The translations under genes and the position numbers were made by a program. Shown here piece by piece: positions 31,505-39,037 of a DNA stretch of 48,304 nt; position 1 is the stretch's first letter, and every line of letters starts with the position of its first letter. Source of the DNA: Eubacteriales bacterium (lineage in GTDB: Bacteria; Bacillota; Clostridia; Lachnospirales; Lachnospiraceae); contig JAUNCG010000009.1 of the NCBI GenBank assembly GCA_030526715.1, positions 6,257 through 54,560 of the forward strand, written 5' to 3'. The notes below the pieces were generated by a model, which saw only the letters and a list, made by a program, of their open reading frames with translations, was not told the origin of the DNA and did not search any database.

Positions 31505-34072
31505 ATGAGTATTATTCAGAAGATATTTGGAACCCACAGTGAGCGTGAGCTGAAGCGTATCATGCCGCTGGTGGATAAGATCGAGGCGCTGCGTCCGCAG
31601 ATGCAGGCATTGTCTGACGAGGCGCTGAAGGCGAAGACGGTAGAGTTCAAGGAACGTCTGGCTAAGGGCGAGACGCTGGATGACATTCTGCCGGAGGCTT
31701 TCGCGGCAATTCGTGAGGCGGATAAGCGTGTACTCGGTATGGAGCCGTACAGGGTGCAGCTGATCGGTGGAATCATTCTTCATCAGGGACGAATCGCTGA
31801 GATGAAGACCGGTGAAGGTAAGACGCTGGTGGCAACATTGCCGGCGTATCTGAATGCACTGGAGGGCAAGGGCGTCCATATTATCACGGTCAACGATTAT
31901 CTGGCACATCGCGATGCGACAGAGATGGGGCAGGTACATCGTTTCATGGGACTGACCTGCGGATGTATCTTAAATGAGATGAACAACGACGAGCGTCGTG
32001 AGCAGTACGCATGCGATATCACCTATGTTACGAACAACGAGGATGGTTTCGATTATCTTCGTGACAATATGGTGATCTATAAGGAACAGCTTGTACAGAG
32101 AGAGCTTCACTATGCCATCATCGATGAGGTGGACTCTGTATTGATCGATGAGGCGCGTACCCCGTTGATCATTTCGGGACAGAGCGGCAAGTCTACGAAG
32201 CTGTATGAGGTGGCAGATATTCTGGCGCGTCAGCTGCAGAAGGGGGAAGCCAGCGGCGAGGTGACGAAGATGTCCGCCATCATGGGTGAGGAGATCACAG
32301 AGACCGGTGATTTCATCGTCAATGAGAAGGATAAGGTAGTTACCTTGACTCAGCAGGGCGTGGAGAAGGTGGAGAAGTTCTTCCAGATCGAGAACCTTGC
32401 GGATGCGGAGAATCTGGAGATCCAGCACAATGTCGATCTTGCGCTTCGCGCGAATTATCTGATGTTCCGCGATCAGGATTATGTGGTAAAAGAGGATCAG
32501 GTCATGATCGTTGATGAGTTTACCGGTCGTATCATGCCGGGACGCCGTTACTCTGACGGACTTCATCAGGCGATCGAAGCAAAGGAGCATGTGAAGGTAA
32601 AGCGCGAGAGCAAAACGCTGGCAACCATTACCTTCCAGAACTTCTTCAACAAATATGCGAAGAAGAGCGGTATGACAGGTACGGCTCTGACCGAGGAGCA
32701 GGAGTTCCGTGATATTTACGGCATGGACGTTATCGAGATCCCGACGAACCGTCCGGTAATCCGTCAGGATAAGAATGATGCCGTTTACATGACAAAGAAG
32801 GAAAAATACAGAGCGGTTGTGGATGAGATCGAGGCGGCACATGCGAAGGGACAGCCGGTACTGGTTGGCACCATTACCATCGATATCTCCGAGCTGCTCA
32901 GCGGCATGTTGAAAAAGCGCGGTATTCCGCATAAGGTGCTGAATGCGAAGTTCCATGAGCTGGAGGCGGAGATCGTAGCGGATGCAGGTATCCATGGAGC
33001 GGTCACCATCGCGACCAACATGGCGGGCCGTGGTACAGATATTAAACTGGATGATGAGGCGAGAGAGCTGGGTGGTCTGAAGATCATCGGTACGGAGCGT
33101 CATGAGTCCAGACGTATCGATAATCAGCTGCGCGGTCGTTCCGGTCGTCAGGGAGATCCGGGTGAATCCAGATTCTACATTTCTCTGGAGGATGATCTGA
33201 TGCGCCTGTTCGGCTCGGAGCGTCTGATGAATATGTTCCGTTCTCTGGGCGTTGAAGAGGGCGAGCAGATTGAGCATAAGATGCTTTCGTCCGCGATCGA
33301 GAAGGCTCAGGAGAAGATCGAGGGTAACAACTATGGTATCCGTAAGAACCTGCTGGAGTACGATCAGGTGAACAATGAGCAGCGTGAGATCATCTACGGT
33401 GAGCGTCGCCGTGTGCTGAATGGTGAGAGCATGAGGGAGTCTATCCTGAAGATGATCCATGATGTGGTCGGACGCACGGTGGATCTCTGCCTTCATGATA
33501 CTAATGATAAGGAAGAATGGAACATCAAGGAGCTGAACGCCCTGCTGCTTCCGATGATCCCGATGCAGCCGGTGACACGGGAGGATATTGAGGAAGTGAA
33601 TAAAGACGCTCTCAAGGAGCTGCTTATCGGACGTGCTGTGGAACTGTATGAGGCGAAGGAAGCAGAGTTCCCGAGCGCAGACCAGATGAGAGAGCTTGAG
33701 CGTGTCATCATCCTGAAGGTCATCGACCGGAAATGGATGGATCATATCGACGATATGGATCAGCTCCGTCAGGGTATCGGACTGCAGGCTTACGGACAGA
33801 AGGATCCGAAGGTGGAGTATAAGATGAGCGCGTTTGAGATGTTCGATGAGATGACGGCGAATATTCAGGAGGATACTCTGAAGCTGCTCTTCCACGTGCG
33901 AGTGGAAGAAAAGGTAGAGCGTGAGGAGGTTGCGAAGGTGACCGGCACGAATAAGGATGAGAGTCTGACCAAGGCGCCGAAGAAGCGTGCGGAGGAGAAG
34001 ATCTATCCGAACGATCCGTGCCCCTGTGGAAGCGGTAAGAAATACAAGCAGTGTCATGGACGCAAAGCATAG
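31505..34072 (+). CDS. secA: Protein translocase ATPase SecA
   Basis: Motor of Sec-dependent export, driving preproteins through SecYEG. From ATG 31505 (AGGAGA at 31493-31498) the product has 855 residues. Visible are Walker A TGEGKT (102-107), the DEAD-like [16 protein letters not shown], the preprotein cross-linking region, helicase motifs including MAGRGTDI and [13 protein letters not shown], the two-helix finger and scaffold, and a C-terminal zinc motif ([14 protein letters not shown]) for SecB-like or ribosome contact. An ORF extension to 31430 is rejected because it would remove the leader. Confidence 0.97.
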   Translation: MSIIQKIFGTHSERELKRIMPLVDKIEALRPQMQALSDEALKAKTVEFKERLAKGETLDDILPEAFAAIREADKRVLGMEPYRVQLIGGIILHQGRIAEMKTGEGKTLVATLPAYLNALEGKGVHIITVNDYLAHRDATEMGQVHRFMGLTCGCILNEMNNDERREQYACDITYVTNNEDGFDYLRDNMVIYKEQLVQRELHYAIIDEVDSVLIDEARTPLIISGQSGKSTKLYEVADILARQLQKGEASGEVTKMSAIMGEEITETGDFIVNEKDKVVTLTQQGVEKVEKFFQIENLADAENLEIQHNVDLALRANYLMFRDQDYVVKEDQVMIVDEFTGRIMPGRRYSDGLHQAIEAKEHVKVKRESKTLATITFQNFFNKYAKKSGMTGTALTEEQEFRDIYGMDVIEIPTNRPVIRQDKNDAVYMTKKEKYRAVVDEIEAAHAKGQPVLVGTITIDISELLSGMLKKRGIPHKVLNAKFHELEAEIVADAGIHGAVTIATNMAGRGTDIKLDDEARELGGLKIIGTERHESRRIDNQLRGRSGRQGDPGESRFYISLEDDLMRLFGSERLMNMFRSLGVEEGEQIEHKMLSSAIEKAQEKIEGNNYGIRKNLLEYDQVNNEQREIIYGERRRVLNGESMRESILKMIHDVVGRTVDLCLHDTNDKEEWNIKELNALLLPMIPMQPVTREDIEEVNKDALKELLIGRAVELYEAKEAEFPSADQMRELERVIILKVIDRKWMDHIDDMDQLRQGIGLQAYGQKDPKVEYKMSAFEMFDEMTANIQEDTLKLLFHVRVEEKVEREEVAKVTGTNKDESLTKAPKKRAEEKIYPNDPCPCGSGKKYKQCHGRKA

Positions 34073-34103
34073 GAATGCTAGAAAAATAAAGAAATCTTTA
34101 CTT

Positions 34104-34129
34104 CCCCGGGAAATTTTTGTTTCCCGGGG
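34104..34129 (+). other. Perfect 10-bp hairpin without T run, secA-prfB
   Basis: CCCCGGGAAA (34104-34113) pairs perfectly with TTTCCCGGGG (34120-34129) around a six-base loop (TTTTTG). No T run follows, so it is not a standard terminator. TACAAT at 34144-34149 (with TG two bases upstream) may be a promoter -10 box for prfB, but I see no -35 box. Confidence 0.75.
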
Positions 34130-34181
34130 ACGCCTGTTTATGGTACAATGATAATTAAATTTATAGAAAGAAGGTGACAGA

Positions 34182-35316
34182 GTGGTCGAATTAGATCAGT
34201 TCAAGTATACGCTTGGAACCTACGAAAAACCATTACTGGAAGTGAGGGATTCACTTTAACCTCGCTGACAAGGAAAAACAGATCGAAGAGTTAGAGAGAA
34301 AGATGGAGGAGCCGAATTTCTGGGATAATCCGGAGGTTTCTCAGGAATCAATGAAGACGCTGAAGTCTCTGAAGGATGACGTGGAGACTTACGCACAGCT
34401 GCAGGAGCAGTATGAGGAGATAGAGACTCTGCTGGAGATGGCCTATGAGGAGGAAGACGCTTCTCTGATCCCGGAGATTCAGGAGAATCTGGATTCCTTT
34501 ATCAATACGCTGGAGGGAATTCGTATCAAGACGCTGCTTTCCGGAGAGTATGATAAGGAGAATGCCATTGTAACCCTGCATGCGGGTGCGGGCGGTACAG
34601 AGTCCTGCGACTGGGCGAGCATGCTGTATCGTATGTATACGCGCTGGGCGAATAAAAAGGGATATGAGGTGGAAGTACTGGATTATCTTGACGGTGATGA
34701 GGCGGGTATCAAGTCCGTGACCTTTGAGGTACGGGGAGAGAATGCCTACGGATATCTGAAGTCGGAAAAAGGCGTACACCGCTTGGTACGTATTTCACCG
34801 TTCAACGCAGCGGGCAAGCGTCAGACCTCCTTTGTATCCTGTGAGGTGATGCCGGATATCGAGAAGGATCTGGATGTGGAGATACGCGATGAGGATCTGC
34901 GCATTGACACCTATCGCTCCAGCGGCGCGGGTGGTCAGCATATCAACAAGACCTCGTCGGCGATTCGTATCACGCATCTCCCCACCGGCATTGTGGTGCA
35001 GTGCCAGAATGAGCGCTCTCAGTTCCAGAATAAGGACAAGGCCATGCAGATGCTGAAAGCAAAGCTTTATCTTTTGAAGGAACAGGAGAATGCGGAGAAG
35101 GAATCGGGTATTCGCGGAGAGGTAAAGGAGATCGGATGGGGCAACCAGATCCGTTCCTATGTTATGCAGCCATATACGATGGTGAAGGATCTGCGTACCG
35201 GCGCCGAGACCGGCAATGTGGACAGTGTTATGGACGGCGGCATTGATATGTTTATGAATGCATATCTGCGTTGGATCGCCCTTGGAGCCGGAGAGAAGGA
35301 TGGAGAGGATTCCTGA
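34182..35316 (+). CDS. prfB: Peptide chain release factor 2, +1 programmed frameshift
   Basis: RF2 terminates translation at UGA and UAA. The reading starts at GTG 34182 (AAGGTG at 34171-34176), runs 25 codons to CTT 34254-34256 and meets TAA at 34257-34259. A +1 shift resumes at AAC 34258 and continues to 35316, giving about 377 residues. The joined N-terminus (VVELDQFKY...EVRDSL then NLADKEKQIEELE) matches RF2s across the junction. SPF (205-207), which recognises the stop codon, and GGQ (250-252), which triggers hydrolysis, are both present. The usual in-frame stop at this site is TGA; here it is TAA. Most gene callers would start at the internal ATG 34303. Confidence 0.93.
34243..34260 (+). 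promoter_or_regulatory. prfB recoding site with TAA
   Basis: AGGGATT-CACTTTAAC: the slippery CTT (34254-34256) is followed by TAA C, and an upstream AGGG (34244-34247) can act as the internal Shine-Dalgarno element, seven bases before the CTT codon. The arrangement is that of the RF2 autoregulatory frameshift, except that TAA replaces TGA. Confidence 0.85.
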
Positions 35317-35325
35317 TGGAGATGA

Positions 35326-35356
35326 TGTCAGGCGAAGAGAATATCTTTGCCTGACA
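35326..35356 (+). other. 13-bp hairpin without T run, after prfB
   Basis: TGTCAGGCGAAGA (35326-35338) pairs with TCTTTGCCTGACA (35344-35356) with one G-U pair and a five-base loop. No T run follows. It lies between the prfB stop and the ribosome site of the zinc-ribbon gene (AAGGAGGAG, 35375-35383). Confidence 0.75.
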
Positions 35357-35387
35357 GGAATACCATGCGTACACAAGGAGGAGTCGT

Positions 35388-36458
35388 ATGGATGTAATCA
35401 GCTATAAATGTCCGAATTGCGGCGCGGATCTGAAGTTTGATCCCGCCACGCAGAGGTTTGTCTGCGAATATTGTATGTCTTCTTTTGATAAAGAGGCTCT
35501 GGAGGAGGCGAATCCTCAGGCGCAAAAAGCACAGGAAGAGAGTGCGAAAGAGGCAGCGAAAGAACAGCAGAAGCAGACAAATGGGGAGGCGGTCGTCTAC
35601 TCTTGTCCCAGCTGCGGTGCTGAGATCGTGGCGGACGATACTACGGCGGCGACCTTTTGCTATTATTGTCATAATCCGGTGGTTCTGCAGGGAAGACTTG
35701 CGGGAGCGTTTACACCGGATCGGGTAATTCCGTTTACCATAGACCGCAAGACTGCGGTGGAAAGCTTTTTAAAGTACGTTCGCTCGCGAAGGTTTGTTCC
35801 ACGTGATTTTTTCAGTAAAGAACAGATCGAGAAGATTACCGGCGTATATTTTCCTTTCTGGATGTACGGGTGCAGGGCGGATGCCAGACTGGATGGAGAG
35901 GCTACACAGGTGAACGTGCATGTCCGGGGCGATGAAGAATTTACCGAGACAAAGGTATTTCACTTTGACCGTGACGCAGAGGTCTCCTTTGCGTGTATGC
36001 TGCGGGATGCGCTGAGCAGTGAGAACCGTGAGCTGGTGGAGGCGGTACAGCCGTTTCAGATAGAGAAGTCGAAGGAGTTCGCGATGGGATACCTCTCCGG
36101 ATTTCAGGCACAGAAGCGCAATATCGAATGTGAGCAGCTCAGGGATGACGTGCAGGCGGAGGTGCAGGATCATGCGGAGCAGATGGTGAAGAGCAGCGTA
36201 TCCGGTTTCAACACGGTGACAGTGCATAACCGGGACATCCGTATCCGTGATGAGCGCTGGAAATATCTGTTGCTTCCGGTTTGGGTTCTTACTTACCGCG
36301 GCGGTGATGGCAAGACCTACTATTATGCAATGAACGGACAGACCGGGAAGGTTGCCGGGATACTGCCTCTGGCGCGTGGGAAAATGGTATGTTTTTTTGC
36401 CGCTATCGCGATTTTTCTGATGTTGATTCTGATGATCGGAGGGTATTTCTTATGGTAA
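35388..36458 (+). CDS. Zinc-ribbon protein with C-terminal membrane helix
   Basis: A 356-residue protein of unassigned function. Two zinc ribbons lie near the N-terminus (CPNCG...CEYC, residues 8-29, and CPSCG...CYYC, about 72-92), separated by an Ala/Glu/Gln-rich linker. They are followed by a soluble domain with YFPFWMYGC and KYLLLPVWVLTY, and a single C-terminal hydrophobic helix (about 330-354). It resembles TFIIB-type zinc-ribbon membrane-associated proteins found in Clostridia. Its 3' end overlaps the TPM-domain gene by seven bases, so the two products probably act together at the membrane. I cannot name a biochemical role. Confidence 0.75.
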   Translation: MDVISYKCPNCGADLKFDPATQRFVCEYCMSSFDKEALEEANPQAQKAQEESAKEAAKEQQKQTNGEAVVYSCPSCGAEIVADDTTAATFCYYCHNPVVLQGRLAGAFTPDRVIPFTIDRKTAVESFLKYVRSRRFVPRDFFSKEQIEKITGVYFPFWMYGCRADARLDGEATQVNVHVRGDEEFTETKVFHFDRDAEVSFACMLRDALSSENRELVEAVQPFQIEKSKEFAMGYLSGFQAQKRNIECEQLRDDVQAEVQDHAEQMVKSSVSGFNTVTVHNRDIRIRDERWKYLLLPVWVLTYRGGDGKTYYYAMNGQTGKVAGILPLARGKMVCFFAAIAIFLMLILMIGGYFLW

Positions 36459-37303
36459 AAGGAAAAACTTTACGATTTCAAAAAAAGATTTTGGTTATAA
36501 TGGCAGTGAGCCTTGTGCTGTTGCTGCTTTTTTTTCAATGGCAGGTGTCCGCGGCAGAAAATCAGGTGTTTGATGACGCCGGATTGTTTGCGAGTGCGGA
36601 ACGTCAGATGCTGGAAACTCAGACGGATGCGCTGCGAAGTGAACATGGGATGAATTTTCTGGTATTGACGATAGAGGATGCCGAAGGGATGTCCTCGGAG
36701 GAGTATGCGGACAGCTATTATGAAGACCATGGCTATGCGGATGACAGATATCATGGAGGTATTCTGATCCTTGTTGATATGGACAATCGGGAGATCTATA
36801 TCTGCACAGACCGGGATATGATCTATTACATGACCGATGATCATGTGGAATCGGTGCTGGATACCGGATATGAGTATATCAGTGACGGAGAATACGCACA
36901 GGGTGTTCGCAAGATGCTGGATCAGGTGGATGGGATCATAGATCAGGGACTGGATGAGTCGCATTATATGATCGATCGGGACACGGGGAAGATCGTCCAT
37001 TACCGCAGTCTGACAGGCATGGAGATCCTGATCTCGCTGGTCATCTCGCTGGCGGTGGCGGGAGCAGCCTGTATGAGTGTATATTTGAGATACAGCAGGG
37101 TACACAGATACGAGTATGCTGTGGAGCAGAACACACAGATGAAGTTTCGTAGACGTGACGAGCATCTGATCAATCAGTTCGTCACACGGCGCAGGATTCC
37201 GAAAAATCCGCCTCCGTCGAGCCATGGTACTGGCGGTGGAGGCTCTACCGTACACAGGTCTGCCGGAGGTCATACCTTTGGCGGCGGTGGACGTAAGTTC
37301 TAG
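36452..37303 (+). CDS. TPM-domain membrane protein
   Basis: A 283-residue protein: signal/anchor helix (about 12-32, ending SAAENQVFDDAGLFA), an extracytoplasmic TPM domain (about 35-190, containing the GILILVDMDNREIYI strand), a second helix (about 195-215), and a cytoplasmic basic tail ending in a Gly/Ser/His-rich segment with GGGG repeats. TPM proteins (YgcG/Psb32-like) have been linked to membrane protein turnover and photosystem repair; no firm bacterial role is known. ATG 36452 overlaps the zinc-ribbon gene stop and has GGAGGG at 36438-36443. Confidence 0.8.
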   Translation: MVKGKTLRFQKKILVIMAVSLVLLLLFFQWQVSAAENQVFDDAGLFASAERQMLETQTDALRSEHGMNFLVLTIEDAEGMSSEEYADSYYEDHGYADDRYHGGILILVDMDNREIYICTDRDMIYYMTDDHVESVLDTGYEYISDGEYAQGVRKMLDQVDGIIDQGLDESHYMIDRDTGKIVHYRSLTGMEILISLVISLAVAGAACMSVYLRYSRVHRYEYAVEQNTQMKFRRRDEHLINQFVTRRRIPKNPPPSSHGTGGGGSTVHRSAGGHTFGGGGRKF

Positions 37304-37316
37304 GCAGGTGAATTTT

Positions 37317-37760
37317 ATGGGAGAAAAAAAGGAATATTATGTAGTAAAGGAAAAGGCTGTTTCCGAGGTGCTTTTGAAGGTGGTTGAGGCCAAACGATTA
37401 CTGGAATCGGGGCAGGCAGATACCGTACAGGAGGCGACGGAGCGCGTAGGGATCAGCAGAAGCTCATTTTATAAATATAAAGACGATATATTTCCCTTCC
37501 ATGAGAACAATAAGGGAAAGACGATTACCTTCATTATGCAGATGAAGGATGAGCCGGGACTGCTGTCGCATGTGCTCAGCGTGATCGCGGACTATCGCGC
37601 GAATATCCTGACGATCCATCAGACGATTCCGATCAACGGGATCGGTTCACTGACGATCAGCGTGGATGTATTGCCCACTACAGGAGACACTATGGCAATG
37701 CTGACAGATCTTGAAAATCTTCCGGGCATCTATTATTTGAAGGTTCTGGGAAGAGAGTAG
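37317..37760 (+). CDS. ACT-domain protein with helix-turn-helix (PheB/UPF0735 type)
   Basis: A 147-residue protein with an N-terminal helix-turn-helix-like segment (AKRLLESGQADTVQEATERVGISRSSFYKYKDDIFPF) and a C-terminal ACT domain (GKTITFIMQMKDEPGLLSHVLSVI), the amino-acid-binding fold. It matches the PheB/UPF0735 family, often found beside homoserine dehydrogenase and threonine-pathway genes. ATG 37317 is chosen, giving a length normal for the family; the longer frame from 37224 would overlap the TPM gene. The next gene, 19 bases on, is an ApgM-type enzyme, which fits an amino-acid-responsive pair. Confidence 0.8.
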   Translation: MGEKKEYYVVKEKAVSEVLLKVVEAKRLLESGQADTVQEATERVGISRSSFYKYKDDIFPFHENNKGKTITFIMQMKDEPGLLSHVLSVIADYRANILTIHQTIPINGIGSLTISVDVLPTTGDTMAMLTDLENLPGIYYLKVLGRE

Positions 37761-37779
37761 GCATAAAGAGGAGAAGAAT

Positions 37780-38976
37780 ATGAAATATATAGTAGTGCTT
37801 GGAGACGGTATGGCGGATGAACCGCTAAAACAGCTGGGTGGCAGGACGATTCTGGAATATGCCGAGACGCCCATGATGGATGAGTTGGCTGCACATGGAG
37901 AAATCGGTATGGTACATACGATTCCGGAGGGGATGAAACCGGGCAGTGACACGGCTAATCTGTCGGTGCTTGGATATGATCCGAGGATTTACTATTCCGG
38001 ACGTTCGCCGCTGGAAGCATTGAGTATCGGAGTACCCATGAAGGATACGGACGTAGCTTTCCGGGCAAACATCGTGACGCTGTCCGAGGAGGAACCCTAT
38101 GAGCAGAAAACCATGATCGATCACAGCTCCGGCGAGATCTCCACAGAGGATGCCGCAGCCTTGATAGAAGCGGTGAGACCGGTGCTTGAAGAAGGCTATC
38201 AGCTGTATACCGGAACCAGCTATCGCCATTGCCTGATCTGGAATCACGGAAAGGTGCTTTCCCTGTCTCAGCCGCATGACATTCTGACACAGAAGATCAC
38301 AGAGTATCTTCCGCAGGATCCGGCGCTTCGCCGCATGCAGGAAAAAAGCTATGAGATACTGGTGAACCATCCGATCAATGTAGAGCGAAAAAAACAGGGA
38401 TTGAATCCGGCGAATAGTCTCTGGTTCTGGGGAGCCGGAACCCGGCCTGCATTAAAAAATTTTGAGGAGCTTCATCACAAGAAAGGGGTCATGATCTCTG
38501 CGGTGGATCTTTTGAAGGGAATTGCGGTCGGTGCAGGGATGAAGAATGTGATCGTGGAGGGAGCGAACGGCGGTCTGCACACGAATTATGAAGGAAAGGC
38601 TCAGGCGGCGCTGGATGCGCTGCTTAGGGACGGCTATGATTTTGCATACATCCATGTGGAGGCTCCGGATGAGATGGGACATCAGGGCAGCGTGGAACGC
38701 AAGCTTCAGGCGGTACAGTATCTGGATGAGAGAGTCATACGCTATGTAAAAGAACGAATGGATGCTTCCGGTGAGGAGTATCGATTACTGGTGCTGCCGG
38801 ATCATCCGACACCGATCTGTGTGCGCACGCATACGGCGGATCCGGTGCCGTATCTCCTGTATGACAGCACACGGATGCAGAGCCATAGCTGGAGATATAA
38901 TGAGCGGGAAGGCGCTGCGAGCGGCAATGATATTGCTCATGGCTATGAGCTGATGGAGTATTTGTTCCGTGCATAA
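37780..38976 (+). CDS. ApgM-type phosphoglycerate mutase-like enzyme, possible homoserine kinase
   Basis: A 398-residue alkaline-phosphatase-superfamily protein. The N-terminal GDGMADEP and GSDTANLSVLGYDP carry the metal-binding Asp and the phosphorylated Ser; the C-terminal DHPTPICVRTHT has the remaining ligands. It belongs to the group annotated as archaeal-type cofactor-independent phosphoglycerate mutase. A subgroup of this family has been proposed to replace ThrB as homoserine kinase in species lacking it. The adjacent ACT/HTH protein, commonly near hom, favours the second role here. GAGGAGAAG precedes the ATG. Confidence 0.7.
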   Translation: MKYIVVLGDGMADEPLKQLGGRTILEYAETPMMDELAAHGEIGMVHTIPEGMKPGSDTANLSVLGYDPRIYYSGRSPLEALSIGVPMKDTDVAFRANIVTLSEEEPYEQKTMIDHSSGEISTEDAAALIEAVRPVLEEGYQLYTGTSYRHCLIWNHGKVLSLSQPHDILTQKITEYLPQDPALRRMQEKSYEILVNHPINVERKKQGLNPANSLWFWGAGTRPALKNFEELHHKKGVMISAVDLLKGIAVGAGMKNVIVEGANGGLHTNYEGKAQAALDALLRDGYDFAYIHVEAPDEMGHQGSVERKLQAVQYLDERVIRYVKERMDASGEEYRLLVLPDHPTPICVRTHTADPVPYLLYDSTRMQSHSWRYNEREGAASGNDIAHGYELMEYLFRA

Positions 38977-38988
38977 CATAAATATATG

Positions 38989-39025
38989 AGGCTGCTGTGA
39001 AGAATCGTTCACTACAGCCTTGTTT
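38989..39025 (+). terminator. Weak terminator before tex
   Basis: AGGCTG (38989-38994) pairs with CAGCCT (39015-39020), with an inner TGTGAA/TTCACT-type pairing beyond a small internal loop, followed by TGTTTT. It lies only 13 bases before the tex start, so it may be leaky. Confidence 0.5.
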
Positions 39026-39037
39026 TGAGAGGTAGAA

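Noticed and set aside
31970..34057. A 695-codon open frame on the minus strand opposite secA
   Set aside because: It mirrors secA codon structure, has no ribosome site or recognisable domain, and the plus-strand SecA assignment is certain.
34303..35316. prfB starting at the internal ATG 34303
   Set aside because: No ribosome site, and the conserved RF2 N-terminus lies upstream, split by the frameshift.
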